Of a stretch of 48,910 nt of DNA, positions 7,400 through 16,904 are shown one piece after another. The DNA comes from Rhodopirellula sp. (GTDB lineage: Bacteria > Planctomycetota > Planctomycetia > Planctomycetales > Planctomycetaceae), in the NCBI GenBank assembly GCA_013203845.1, contig JABMPE010000274.1, forward strand, positions 1-48,910. Direction: 5' to 3'. How positions within the stretch are numbered: position 1 is the stretch's first letter; each line of letters opens with the position of its first letter. A program made the position numbers and the translations under genes. The notes under the pieces were generated by a model that was not told the DNA's origin, searched no databases, and saw nothing but the letters and a program-made list of their open reading frames with translations.

Positions 7400-9057
7400 T
7401 CGGGCCTCGACAATCGCCACGTTTGGAAGCTCAGCAGGAGGTAACACAGCAGCGAGCCAATGCTCATGATCCACCAGTTAGTCGGAACCAGATTGTAAAC
7501 GGCGAAGCCGGGAGTCCGGTTAATGCTCAGTGCGGCGGCCAGCGGATTGATCGCCAGGGCCGAGCTGACAACTCCGAAGCCGAAGAGGCGATCGCGGCCC
7601 AGCCAGATCAGCAGCGATCCTCCCCACAGCACCGTCAACAGCAGGTACGAGGTGACGGTTGCCGGAGCAGTTCGACGGAAGCAGCTGCTGACGGCGGCGC
7701 TGAGCATTGCGGCGAAAAGCATCGCCAGAACAAGGCTGATCATGATCTGCAGAATCTGCTCGCGCAGCACGGGCTTGATCCAGATCATGACTCCGTAGCC
7801 CGGCAACGTGGCCATCAGCAGCAGAATCAGTGTCCAGGCCACACTGAGCAACTTGCCGCGCACGATGGTTCCCGCTGATAGCGGTGTCGCTCGCAACTGG
7901 TCCCAGCCGCCGTTTTCGAGTTCGCTGCTGATCAGGCCCGCGGAGATGCCCGGTGCGAACACGACAATCAACCCGACCTGCATTGTCACGATGATCGCGC
8001 CGATCTTCTCGACGCCCCACTCGGAAGATCCCAGCGTCGTCGCGTAAGCCAGTGTCAGCGAGGCCAGCCCGCAACCAGCAATCAGTCTTAGCAGCCAGTG
8101 CGATCGTCCAAACTGTCGACACTGAAATTCTTTGACGAGAATCGGATTGACGAAGGAAGGAATTCCGGCAGAGCGACGTTGAGGGTCGACCAGGTAAAAC
8201 AGTCGTCGCAGGATTCTGGTGCCGGTGGGCTGGTCGTTGGTGATCCTGCCAGCCGGTCTGGCTCGGTCCAGCAGCGGCGATGCCAGCTGTCGGATCGTCA
8301 GAACGGAGCACAGGCAGAACATGGCCGACGACGAGACAAGAAAACTGGTCACGTGGTCCGCACGGTTCAGGAGGCCAATCGAACCAGGATCGGACTGTCC
8401 GGCAATCTGCAGCACGGCGGGGACGGACGACAACGTTCGAAACAGCGTCGCGAGACTCGCCAGCGTGCCTTCTGAACCTTCCAGAAAGTAATGTGGAATC
8501 AGCGACAGAATTGTCAGCAGCAATACGCCACCAAAAGTGGCTCGCATGGCTCCGTCAGATGTTGTTGCCAGAGAACTGACCAGTAGTGCCCAGGCGGTGA
8601 ATTCCAGGCTGGCCATCAGCAGTACGAGGTACAGCCAGAGAATGTTATCGGCAAACGACAAGCCCCCAAGTGCATGACACGCGGAGACTGCCGGCAGAGT
8701 CACCAGCAGCAGCAACGAGACGAATCCCAGGTTCGCGACGAGTTTTCCGAGGAAGATGTCGGTTGGAGTCAGCGATGAATTCAGTAGCAGTGCCAGCGTG
8801 TTTCGGCGTTTCTCCTGAACGATCGACGTGGCGGGAAACACCGGCACCAGCAATGCGACGGCTGCGATCATGCCGAATGAAATGACACGGAACGTCTCCA
8901 TCGACTGGCGACCGGCCAGATCGACAAGACCATCCGATGGCCAGCGGGCGACAACGAGCGTCGACAAGGCGACCGCCAGGCCGATCAGAACGAGATGTGA
9001 CCGTCGAGTGCGCAGCAACCCGACGAACTCCCGCTGGATGACAGGCCGGCCAATCAC
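7396..9057 (-). CDS. ABC-2 type permease with two permease-like halves (553 aa)
   Basis: This is the membrane subunit of an ABC exporter. About twelve hydrophobic segments are visible. The N-terminal half begins IGRPVIQREFVGLLRTRR and contains FPATSIVQEKRRNTLALLLN followed by TPTDIFLGKL. The second half repeats the layout: FVNPILVKEFQCRQF, then GISAGLISSELENGGWDQLRATPL and SAGTIVRGKL. The E-(K/R/N)-x(2)-L-LL-S/TP-L coupling-helix signature of ABC-2 permeases thus occurs twice, so one chain likely supplies both transmembrane halves. The start overlaps the ATPase stop (9054-9057) and the stop overlaps the HEAT gene start, so the three are translationally coupled. The substrate is unknown; Gld- or Nos-type ABC-2 systems are the closest general comparison. 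Confidence 0.85.
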   Translation of the reverse strand: MIGRPVIQREFVGLLRTRRSHLVLIGLAVALSTLVVARWPSDGLVDLAGRQSMETFRVISFGMIAAVALLVPVFPATSIVQEKRRNTLALLLNSSLTPTDIFLGKLVANLGFVSLLLLVTLPAVSACHALGGLSFADNILWLYLVLLMASLEFTAWALLVSSLATTSDGAMRATFGGVLLLTILSLIPHYFLEGSEGTLASLATLFRTLSSVPAVLQIAGQSDPGSIGLLNRADHVTSFLVSSSAMFCLCSVLTIRQLASPLLDRARPAGRITNDQPTGTRILRRLFYLVDPQRRSAGIPSFVNPILVKEFQCRQFGRSHWLLRLIAGCGLASLTLAYATTLGSSEWGVEKIGAIIVTMQVGLIVVFAPGISAGLISSELENGGWDQLRATPLSAGTIVRGKLLSVAWTLILLLMATLPGYGVMIWIKPVLREQILQIMISLVLAMLFAAMLSAAVSSCFRRTAPATVTSYLLLTVLWGGSLLIWLGRDRLFGFGVVSSALAINPLAAALSINRTPGFAVYNLVPTNWWIMSIGSLLCYLLLSFQTWRLSRPE

Positions 9058-10127
9058 TGAGCGTCCTCCGCCGTCACCGCTGCTGCTGGCGTCGCTGCTT
9101 CTGCGAGGTCAGTTTCGGTTCCGTTGCCAGCACGTGTCACCGAAAGAAACGCTTCTTCCAGGTTTCCGGCGACCTCGCGGAATTGAATCACGAGGACACT
9201 GGCGTCGATCAGTCGTTTCAACGTGGCACCGAGTTCCGAATCGGTCTGTGCGGATCGGAAGCGGAGCATGGATTCTGCAGGCGAGACGGCGATACTCGAT
9301 ACTTCGGCGATTGCGTCTTTCAGGACAGACTCTGCGAGCGTCAGCTGCTCCTGCCCGGCAACCTGTACCTCAATCATGCGTGTCTGTTGAACCTGCCGCG
9401 TGACTTCGTCGAGCGTGCCGAACGCCTTGAGTTGTCCGCGGTGCAGAATCGCGACGCGATCACAAATGTGAGACAGCTCCGGCAGAATGTGGCTGGTCAC
9501 AATGAGCGTTTTCCCAAGGTCAGAAAGCCGCAACAGCAGTTCCCGCATTTCGATGCGGGCTTCCGGGTCCAGACCATTGGCAGGCTCGTCGAGGATCAGC
9601 ACTTCGGGATCATGCAGCAGTGTGCGAGCGATGCCAATGCGCTGCTGCATGCCGTGACTGAGTGCTTCGACAAAACGATCCTGCATGTACCGCGAACCGG
9701 TAATGTCGAGCACTTCGTCGATTCGTCTGGTGCGATCTTTACGGCGGATGCCGAACGCTGCTCCGAAAAAGTCGAGGTACTCGCGCACTCGCATGTTGTC
9801 GTACGAACCAAACCTGTCGGGCATGTAACCGACCAGTTGTTTGACTTTACGAGCTTCACGAACGCAGTCGGCTCCAGCGATGGTTGCGGAACCGGATGTC
9901 GGTCGCGCCTGCCCGACCAGAATTCGGATGGTGGTCGTTTTGCCGGCTCCGTTATGACCGATGAATCCGAGAATTGATCCCCGGTCGACCGTCAGCGACA
10001 AAGAATCCAGCGCGGTGAATTCCCCGTACGACTTAGTCAGGTTGTTGATCACGACGACTGGAGCACCTGTCGCCGGAGCGGTTTTATCTGTCACTGAATC
10101 AGACCTTGAATTTCCAGTTGCATCCAC
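9054..10127 (-). CDS. ABC transporter ATP-binding protein (357 aa)
   Basis: This is the energy-coupling subunit of the adjacent ABC-2 exporter. It has Walker A GHNGAGKTTT, a Q-loop region VGYMPDRFGSYDNMRVREYL, signature LSHGMQQRIG (SHGMQ instead of the common SGGMK), Walker B VLILDEPANGLDPEAR and switch His in VTSHILPEL. A C-terminal regulatory-type domain of about 110 residues follows, ending in a Thr/Ala-rich tail. The ATG at 10127 lies 37 bp inside the upstream gene; an in-frame GTG at 10094 that overlaps the upstream stop (GTGA) is an equally credible start. The gene's own stop overlaps the permease start. Confidence 0.92.
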   Translation of the reverse strand: MDATGNSRSDSVTDKTAPATGAPVVVINNLTKSYGEFTALDSLSLTVDRGSILGFIGHNGAGKTTTIRILVGQARPTSGSATIAGADCVREARKVKQLVGYMPDRFGSYDNMRVREYLDFFGAAFGIRRKDRTRRIDEVLDITGSRYMQDRFVEALSHGMQQRIGIARTLLHDPEVLILDEPANGLDPEARIEMRELLLRLSDLGKTLIVTSHILPELSHICDRVAILHRGQLKAFGTLDEVTRQVQQTRMIEVQVAGQEQLTLAESVLKDAIAEVSSIAVSPAESMLRFRSAQTDSELGATLKRLIDASVLVIQFREVAGNLEEAFLSVTRAGNGTETDLAEAATPAAAVTAEDAQ

Positions 10128-12586
10128 TCGACCTGCCAGTTGCGGTCCTGAGTTCCGAGTTCTGTCGCGTCAAGTTCGTCCAGCTGGACGCTGCCGATTT
10201 TCAGAGCGACATGAAATCCTCCGTCGCCGTCCACTTGTCTCGATGCTTCATCCGGAAACGAAATGTCGAATGTTCCAACTGGACTGCTTTTTGACCAGAC
10301 CGACGTCAGCGCATCGGGATTTCCGGACAGGACTTCGACATCACGCAGCGGTGCCGAAATTTTCAAGGTTAACTTTGCGGCGTCGACGACAACGGGCAGT
10401 AACTCGACTGGAATTTCGAATCGCAGCAGCGAGGTTGAAGTGGTCGAGTACGTGTTGACGGACCAGAGGCGGCGTGAGTTGCTGAAAGTCGAAGCCACTC
10501 CGATTCTCTGTTTAATGTTTCTGACAGACCGATAAGGAAGAAACGTCGACGGAATTCTCACGCGTGTCTCCGCCTGAGGCCGCTCAATAATCACCGGAAA
10601 GGAAGCCAGCATGGCCCCTGCCGGTGCAGCGTCATCCGCACGCCCGGTCTGAAGTTGCAGAGGATCCGACCAGGCGAGCAATGTCGGACCGCTCGGATAA
10701 ATCCGGCTGCGTCTGGAAGCGTCGAACATGCGACGATAAACCGCCTGACGCCGTGACTGTTCGGCGTCGAGAATCGCCGCGGCCAGATGCTGATTCGGGG
10801 GCAGCGGGCCAGTGTCTCCAGACGATAGCCTGCCGCCCTCATCAATCACGACAGGCAGCGCAAAGCCCGACTGATCGGCGATCAGGGCGTCAGTCCAGTT
10901 GTGCGAAATTTCACCACCAAGTCGACCGTGAAATCCCGATTCGTCAAACGATCCCTTCACGACTGCGGGCTCCGGAATCGTCACAGACTGCCGCCAGTCG
11001 GCGAGTCGGACTCCGGCAGCAAGGGTCGCGTTCTGCAGCCGCCAGACGTGCTGGTCGGACCAGAGCATTCTGACAGGCGAACCGGCACTGACGGAGCCAT
11101 CGAATCGTAACAGGCCCCCAGCTGTGGAACGGATGACTGGCTGATTCCTGTCACGAGAATGAAAAGCGGTGATGCCGGATACTTCAATCCGGTCCTGTGT
11201 TCCGCTGGCTTCGACCATCTGAAACGTGATGGCGGACTCCGTCGCCGTTCGTGAGGTTGTCGCCATCGTCAGAAAAGCACCGACAGTCACCAGCGAAAGA
11301 ATGCCGATGGCCGGAAGCAGCAGAACGGGTCGCTGCAGGCGATGAACAACGCCACAAACAACGATCAGAACGATGCAGAACAACACAAGTACAATCGCTC
11401 CATCGGATCGTACCGGCAACTGATAGCCGATTCGCGACGTGACGTATTCGGTCATGGTTTCAGTGTCGAGCGGTGATTCGGCGCCGGATGTGCCAATCGA
11501 CGACATCAGGTCCTGTCCAGCGGTCGTGATCCAGAATGGTCGTTCCAGACTCGCGGCCTGCTCTGGCAGCAGTTGTTGCCGCGGCACAAACCAGCCGTCG
11601 AGGCTGAGCATTGAAACGAACACCCTGCCTTGTCCGAACACTGTCGTCGTCGCAGCGGGCCAGCCGTCAACTGTCGCTGTCACGGAGGATGAATCCGAGA
11701 AGGACCGAACCAGATCAACTGGACGTTCCAGATTGACGGCATCGGCAGCCCGTTGCATCGCATTCGTCGTGGACAATATCTGATAGGACGTCAGCGAAAC
11801 GCGATCAACTTCCTGGATCTGAAGGTCGCCTCCGCACACGGCTTGTGCAGACTCGATGGACATTGTGTCGAGCAGTAACCAGAGAGTGCCGCCCTGACGC
11901 GTCCAATCCTGAACCGCTTCAACCGCAGCCGTGTTTCGAGCCAGACTGTCGCCCAGGACGACCAGCACGTGAACAGCATCCAGGGCCTCGGGAATCACCG
12001 GCAACTGACCGATGTCAAACTGGAAGGCTGCAGAATGAGGTTGAACCTGCCCGAGGAGAACTCTGAGAAAATCCGACCTGACCAACTGATCGGTAACGCC
12101 ATCGTTGATGACCGCAAAGACGGTTTCGCCTTTGGGCAGTATCAACTGGCGGGATTCAATACGGTCGGCGTTCTTCGCTGTAGCGAAGACATCGCCATCG
12201 GCTGTTTTTCGAACGCCCATGGAATACAGCATCGGCGCGGCAGCATCTGCCTGTTTCGGCGGAATAAAGATCGGCTGCCAGGTCACACGTTGCGATTCAG
12301 CAGGCAACCAGACCGACCGACCGAACTGGTCGTCTGAGCTTTCACCCACCCACGCCGCCGATTCGATCGAAGTCGCCTCGGTTCCTCGATTCACGGCATC
12401 GATGGAAAGTGTTCCCCATCGACCAGGCCGATACCGACGGATGCCGTGCGTCGAGATCGAAACGGTTGCCGAGTCACCTTCCGGTTCTCTCACGTTTGCC
12501 GAAGCTGTGTCTTGAGCCACCAGCGACGCGATGTTGGCCAGAGAAAAAACGATCACGAAGAAGCAACCAGAGGCGACGGATCTCAT
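10091..12586 (-). CDS. Large exported membrane-anchored protein with GATase-like domain, ABC-operon partner (831 aa)
   Basis: I do not recognise a named family. A signal peptide begins at the chosen ATG (MRSVASGCFFVIVFSLANIA, cleavage near VAQ). Residues about 60-190 look beta-rich and extracytoplasmic. Around 190-260, ALDAVHVLVVLGDSLARN and VQDWTRQGGTLWLLLD resemble the class-I glutamine-amidotransferase-like fold often found in bacterial DUF4350/GldG-type proteins, here without a visible catalytic Cys-His-Glu set. Two transmembrane helices lie about 395-450 (IVLVLFCIVLIVVCGVVHRL, LLLPAIGILSLVTVGAFLTM), followed by a second long beta-rich region. A TTG at 12685, overlapping the upstream stop and preceded by GAGG, would add 33 residues and is an alternative start. 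Gene order with an ATPase and ABC-2 permease recalls GldG/GldA/GldF-style exporters. Confidence 0.7.
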   Translation of the reverse strand: MRSVASGCFFVIVFSLANIASLVAQDTASANVREPEGDSATVSISTHGIRRYRPGRWGTLSIDAVNRGTEATSIESAAWVGESSDDQFGRSVWLPAESQRVTWQPIFIPPKQADAAAPMLYSMGVRKTADGDVFATAKNADRIESRQLILPKGETVFAVINDGVTDQLVRSDFLRVLLGQVQPHSAAFQFDIGQLPVIPEALDAVHVLVVLGDSLARNTAAVEAVQDWTRQGGTLWLLLDTMSIESAQAVCGGDLQIQEVDRVSLTSYQILSTTNAMQRAADAVNLERPVDLVRSFSDSSSVTATVDGWPAATTTVFGQGRVFVSMLSLDGWFVPRQQLLPEQAASLERPFWITTAGQDLMSSIGTSGAESPLDTETMTEYVTSRIGYQLPVRSDGAIVLVLFCIVLIVVCGVVHRLQRPVLLLPAIGILSLVTVGAFLTMATTSRTATESAITFQMVEASGTQDRIEVSGITAFHSRDRNQPVIRSTAGGLLRFDGSVSAGSPVRMLWSDQHVWRLQNATLAAGVRLADWRQSVTIPEPAVVKGSFDESGFHGRLGGEISHNWTDALIADQSGFALPVVIDEGGRLSSGDTGPLPPNQHLAAAILDAEQSRRQAVYRRMFDASRRSRIYPSGPTLLAWSDPLQLQTGRADDAAPAGAMLASFPVIIERPQAETRVRIPSTFLPYRSVRNIKQRIGVASTFSNSRRLWSVNTYSTTSTSLLRFEIPVELLPVVVDAAKLTLKISAPLRDVEVLSGNPDALTSVWSKSSPVGTFDISFPDEASRQVDGDGGFHVALKIGSVQLDELDATELGTQDRNWQVEWMQLEIQGLIQ

Positions 12587-12681
12587 ACTGACGTAGCCAG
12601 GGGCGCGCGCTGGTGGCGTGGCACGCTCTGGAATCGAGCAATGCTCCAGCGGAAGGACATGCGGAGACGGCGGGGTAGCGA

Positions 12682-14067
12682 TCAACTTACCGCCTCGCGA
12701 ATGGCATCCAGCTTGTCATCGCTGAGGTAACCGTATCGGTTGATCCAGAGTCCAGACACCGCGTCGCAGTCGGCCACCAGTTGCAGCCTCCGAGTGAAGT
12801 CATCGAGCGGGCCGTAACCATGCACGAGCGGCGTGACCACACACCTGCCGGCGACTTCCGCGGCCACATCGCGGAGCTTTCGCGATTGAGGACCGCTTGC
12901 GATTGGATGAGGCTCGTCCGGCGCCGGATAGCCGTAATCCGAAACGCAGCCCCCGCCAGTGCCGTCATCATCGATTTCCATGAGACGCACGATCGATCGC
13001 ACAACAGACTCTTCACTCAATTGAGGATTCGCGGCGAGAATGGGATCAGCCCAGAACTTCACCATCAGCGACCAATGCATGGTGTAAAGCTTGGGCGAAA
13101 CGGCATCGCAGATTTTCGACGCCCCGACGAAATCAAAACCGGTCACTGTCGAGTAGGTCGGCATGAACGCGTTCGCGGAAAGTTCTTTGGCCTTGCCACC
13201 CGCTGAGTCGATCGCGTCCCTCCAGTGTTGCAGGCAGTCGACCGAAAGTGCCGCTTTGAGCCGTCGCCATTCCTGCACCCATTCGGGAAGTTCACTCGAT
13301 ACCGTCCACTTACGATCAAAGTCTGAACTGCTCAGGCATCGCCAGCTCGACTGGCCATGCAGCAGGTTCCAGAATTTTTCCGCGTTCGACCGGATCGATT
13401 CAAAATCGAAGTTGCGACTTGCCGCCCACTTCGCGACGTGCTCGCCGAAGTCCTGAAACACTTCGCCGAGTGTGTAACACGGATACTCCGGCCAGTCCGG
13501 ACGAAAGCCGGTCACGCTGGGATACTCTTCGAGCAGATCACGGACGTAAGCTCGGTTGTAGGACCGCACGGCTTCGCTGGCGAGACTCCCTGTGTCAGCC
13601 ATGCGGTTTGGCGGGATCGTTCCATCCGGCAGTCGTGGCCGGTCTTCATCCCGAAGTCCCGATGGCTGGACGGCTCCGATCTGAAAGTAGACTTTCAGCC
13701 CGGAGTCGACAGCGCGGTCAATGAACTGACCGATGATGGCGCCGTGCTGCTCGGTCAGGTCGTTCGTTTTCCGCGGTCCGTAAGCTGAGTTCTTGTAGAA
13801 CTCGGCGCGAGGCCGATAACTGACGCCGCCGCGAACCCACAGTGAATGCTGGCCCCAGAGAGGACGATCAAAAACTCGCGGGCTGCTGCCGGCGTCGATC
13901 GGTGGTTGAAAACTGCCGCTGTTCTCGTCGGCGGGCGCGGTGACCGTCGGGTTCACGGCGACAGCAGTCGTGCCAATGCGCAGCAGGTTCTCAATGATCG
14001 GCTCGACGCCTTCGCTGAGAATGAAGTCGCCGAGAACCGTGATTCCAAGAGTATCGAGCGTTGCCAT
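12682..14067 (-). CDS. Unrecognised protein, TIM-barrel/glycoside-hydrolase-like (461 aa)
   Basis: The start MATLDTLGITVLGDF at 14067 is preferred over the upstream ORF extension, which has an atypical composition. No signal peptide is seen. Features that suggest a carbohydrate-active TIM barrel are regularly spaced hydrophobic strands (ITVLGDFIL, TTAVAVNPTV, LKVYFQIGAV, SVTGFRPDWPEYP, LSANAFMPTY) and many aromatic-acidic pairs, with E/D in PDWPEYPCYTLGE and DAVSPKLYTMHW. The pattern resembles glycoside-hydrolase-like families found in planctomycetes, but I cannot assign one or identify catalytic residues with confidence. It overlaps the possible TTG start of the next gene, so it could belong to the same transcript as the ABC export operon. 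Confidence 0.65.
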   Translation of the reverse strand: MATLDTLGITVLGDFILSEGVEPIIENLLRIGTTAVAVNPTVTAPADENSGSFQPPIDAGSSPRVFDRPLWGQHSLWVRGGVSYRPRAEFYKNSAYGPRKTNDLTEQHGAIIGQFIDRAVDSGLKVYFQIGAVQPSGLRDEDRPRLPDGTIPPNRMADTGSLASEAVRSYNRAYVRDLLEEYPSVTGFRPDWPEYPCYTLGEVFQDFGEHVAKWAASRNFDFESIRSNAEKFWNLLHGQSSWRCLSSSDFDRKWTVSSELPEWVQEWRRLKAALSVDCLQHWRDAIDSAGGKAKELSANAFMPTYSTVTGFDFVGASKICDAVSPKLYTMHWSLMVKFWADPILAANPQLSEESVVRSIVRLMEIDDDGTGGGCVSDYGYPAPDEPHPIASGPQSRKLRDVAAEVAGRCVVTPLVHGYGPLDDFTRRLQLVADCDAVSGLWINRYGYLSDDKLDAIREAVS

Positions 14068-14170
14068 TGGACTTTCCGTCGGGAGATACGAAATTCGTCG
14101 AGGAAGAGAATAACAGGGCCACTCTAAGAATGACGAGTGACACACCGAGTCTCGCGATTGCAACGTGTCT

Positions 14171-16390
14171 CTAACCGCTGCGTGGCAGATCCATCAGTTC
14201 GGCAAACCGGTCGAGCACCGCTGATTTCAAAGGAGCCAGCAAGGGGCCGTCGAACTGTCCTGACTTCACCAGCTCGATCGCCGCCTGGCGGGTTTCTTCG
14301 ACCAGCTGTCGATCCTTGATGAGATGTCCAAAACGCAGCGGCAGCGCGCCGTGCTGACGCGACCCGAGAATGTCGCCCGGACCACGCAAATCGAAATCGA
14401 CTTCGGCAATCTTGAATCCGTCGGTGTACTTCTCCATCGCCGACAAACGCTTGACGACTTCAGTCGCGCTGGCGTCTGAAAACAGGAAGCAGAAGCCCTG
14501 ATGCTTGCCTCGACCAATTCGCCCTCGAAGCTGGTGAAGCTGCGAAAGCCCAAACCGTTCCGCCTGCTGAATCACCATCACCGAAGCGTTGGACACATCA
14601 ACGCCCACTTCGATCACCGTCGTCGAGACCAGCGCCTGAGTCTCACCGGAACGAAAGGCTTCCATCGCGTCGGCTTTGGCCTGCGCATTCATGCGACCAT
14701 GCACCATGCCGACGCTGAAGCCTTTGAGTTCGTTCTTCTGGAGATCTTCGAACAGTTCTTCCGCACTGCCAATCAGTTCTTCCTGAATGGCCGCTGGCTT
14801 GTCGGAAAGCTCGGGAAACTCCTCGTCGAATGACAGTTGAAGTTGCGGATCGCTGTCTTCGGTTTCACCGACGCGCGGACACACAACGTAAACCTGTCGG
14901 CCTTCCTGCAGACGTTCCCGCACGAACTTCCAGGCACGCTTGCGAGTGTTCGCGTTATAGACGCGGTACGTTTTGACTTCCTGCCGACCAGGCGGCATAT
15001 CAGACATCGTCGTCAAATCCAGATCGCCAAATTGTGTCAGACACAGACTGCGAGGAATCGGCGTGGCGGTCATCACCAGCACGTGTGGCGACTGGGTGCC
15101 GGTTGAAAACTGTGCCCGCTGCCCGACACCAAACTTGTGCTGCTCGTCGATGACGACCAGGCCGAGGTTTGAGAATTGAACGCCCTTCTGAATCAACGCC
15201 TGAGTTCCCACGATCAGTTGCACGTCGCCCGATCGGATTTCTTCCAGAGCTTTCTGACGCTGCGCGGGCGTCAGATTTCCGGTCAGCATACGCCGTTTGA
15301 CGCGGCTGTGTGCCAGAGCCTTGTCGATGGTTTGCCAGTGCTGAGTTGCCAGCAACTCTGTCGGCGTCATCAGTGCCGTCTGGTGTCCGTTGGCGATGGC
15401 GACCAGAATGGCGTACATCGCGATGGCGGTTTTTCCGGATCCGACATCGGCCTGCAGTAAACGGTGCATCGGTCGTCCGGCATTCAGATCGGCAACGATG
15501 TCGGCGATCGCCTGGTTCTGCCCAGCCGTCATCTCAAACGGAAAGAGCCGACGAATCCGGCTGTCGATCTTCGCGGTGCAGGGCATCTTCGGAGCCGGCA
15601 CGCCGGACCACCACACTCGCCGACGCAGTTCGATCGCCAGTTGAAACTCAACCAGATCCTGAAATACCAGTCGCCGGTAACCGGCGCGGTACTCGCCCAT
15701 CGACTTTGGCAGATGCAGATTCTGGATCGCCTCGCGGATGCCCGGCAGTTTCCACGCGGCCAGACACTCAGGTGACAGTAGCTCCGGTACCAGGTCGACG
15801 TAATCCTCGACAGCCGCTTTGATGGCGCGACGGATCTCGTACATCTTCAAGCCGTCGGTGAGGCCGTACCTTGGAATCACGGCGACCGGCAGACCGTCCG
15901 CACTGGAAGCGTCGTCGAGTTCCAGCCACTGCGTGTGCGGATTGCTGAATTCCCACCGGCCCGAATTCATCTTCGGCTTGCCAGAGAACAACACGACGTT
16001 GTCCTGAAAAAACTTCTTCAGGACCCAGGGCTGGTTGAACCAGACGCCTCGCACAAACGCGCGACCGGATCGGATCAGTACCGCCGAAATCGTCTTGCCG
16101 TTTGACGTTCGTCGAGATTCCGTGTCGACGACCGATCCGCAGACACTCTGCTGCACGCCGGCTTCGAGTTCTGCCGGAGTCCGCACGTTGCTCAGGTCGA
16201 GCACGTCTCGCGGCGCGTTGTACAGCAGGTCGATCGCGACTCGAAGATCCAGTTTCTCCAGCAGCTTCGCGCGTTCCGGCCCGACGCCTCGCACAAACTG
16301 AACTGGCGTCTGCAGCTGGTCTTCCCAGTCCGGGCTTTCCACCTGCTGGTCGGTCGTCACTCGCGATGTCCGCCGTTCGGAGTCACTCAT
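14171..16390 (-). CDS. recG: ATP-dependent DNA helicase RecG
   Basis: RecG remodels stalled replication forks and Holliday-type junctions. The N-terminal wedge region is visible (FVRGVGPERAKLLEKLDLRV, then the OB-fold residues). Helicase motifs follow: Walker A ADVGSGKT, motif II VVIDEQHKFG, motif III MTATPIPR, then the C-terminal lobe with STTVIEVGVDV and QLRGRIGRG, and the TRG-type region FDLRGPGDILGSRQHG. The length of 739 residues is slightly above the E. coli enzyme. The start at 16390 is chosen because ATGAGTGA overlaps the upstream MEKHLA stop by eight bases; a longer frame would sit inside that gene. A gap of about 100 bp separates it from the next gene. Confidence 0.95.
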   Translation of the reverse strand: MSDSERRTSRVTTDQQVESPDWEDQLQTPVQFVRGVGPERAKLLEKLDLRVAIDLLYNAPRDVLDLSNVRTPAELEAGVQQSVCGSVVDTESRRTSNGKTISAVLIRSGRAFVRGVWFNQPWVLKKFFQDNVVLFSGKPKMNSGRWEFSNPHTQWLELDDASSADGLPVAVIPRYGLTDGLKMYEIRRAIKAAVEDYVDLVPELLSPECLAAWKLPGIREAIQNLHLPKSMGEYRAGYRRLVFQDLVEFQLAIELRRRVWWSGVPAPKMPCTAKIDSRIRRLFPFEMTAGQNQAIADIVADLNAGRPMHRLLQADVGSGKTAIAMYAILVAIANGHQTALMTPTELLATQHWQTIDKALAHSRVKRRMLTGNLTPAQRQKALEEIRSGDVQLIVGTQALIQKGVQFSNLGLVVIDEQHKFGVGQRAQFSTGTQSPHVLVMTATPIPRSLCLTQFGDLDLTTMSDMPPGRQEVKTYRVYNANTRKRAWKFVRERLQEGRQVYVVCPRVGETEDSDPQLQLSFDEEFPELSDKPAAIQEELIGSAEELFEDLQKNELKGFSVGMVHGRMNAQAKADAMEAFRSGETQALVSTTVIEVGVDVSNASVMVIQQAERFGLSQLHQLRGRIGRGKHQGFCFLFSDASATEVVKRLSAMEKYTDGFKIAEVDFDLRGPGDILGSRQHGALPLRFGHLIKDRQLVEETRQAAIELVKSGQFDGPLLAPLKSAVLDRFAELMDLPRSG

Positions 16391-16850
16391 CGAGAAATAC
16401 CCAGTCCGAAAACGTGGCTGCCTGCCCGACTCGATCGCCGTCGTCATTGACAAGATTCCAGACGATCGCCTTTTCAATCAGAAACCGCCGACCGGTGCTG
16501 GCGATTCGAATGCCTCGATAGTCGTCCACAAACCCATCACGGGAAGTTCGTTCGAGAAGTCGAGCCCGCTCGTCCCGATGCACCGGCTCCGCGGTCAGGC
16601 GAGACGGGGTCTGCAGCAACGTTGCGAGGTCCATCTCCCACAGGTCGAGCGCCGTCTGATTTCCATAGTTCAGAATGGGATCGGCCTGAGTCCCATGCGA
16701 AACGACAACGAAGCCCGCTTCGAACAACGCTTTCGATTGTTCTTCGTCCGAGCCGTTACGAGCGAGCAACTCCTCGCCCAGATATCGGCGATACGAGTTC
16801 AGCAGAATCTGCGTCTGCTCAATCCAGTTGTGTTCCTGCCACGGCTGCAT
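16383..16850 (-). CDS. MEKHLA-domain protein (PAS-like, 155 aa)
   Basis: MEKHLA is a PAS-related domain known from plants, algae and bacteria that probably binds a small ligand or senses redox state; the bacterial function is not established. The sequence shows the family hallmarks LLNSYRRYLGEELL, FVVVSHGTQADPILNYGNQ, ALDLWEMD, SRLTAEPVHRDERARLLE, DDYRGIRIASTGRRF and GQAATFSDW. It is a stand-alone single-domain protein with no membrane segment. The stop overlaps the recG start by eight bases, so it heads the recG transcript. The upstream side is the repeat element at 16905-16974. Confidence 0.88.
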   Translation of the reverse strand: MQPWQEHNWIEQTQILLNSYRRYLGEELLARNGSDEEQSKALFEAGFVVVSHGTQADPILNYGNQTALDLWEMDLATLLQTPSRLTAEPVHRDERARLLERTSRDGFVDDYRGIRIASTGRRFLIEKAIVWNLVNDDGDRVGQAATFSDWVFLDE

Positions 16851-16904
16851 CTGATTTCCTTAACGACACGTCCAGCTTTGCTCTTGCCAGCAATCATCAG
16901 TTTC

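Noticed and set aside
7400-7474. Longer N-terminus for the HEAT-repeat protein
   Set aside because: It lies inside the permease gene, while the ATGA overlap at 7396-7399 and the signal peptide fit the later ATG.
9183-9977. Plus-strand ORF of 264 residues opposite the ABC ATPase
   Set aside because: Shadow of the ATPase gene, whose Walker and signature motifs are unambiguous.
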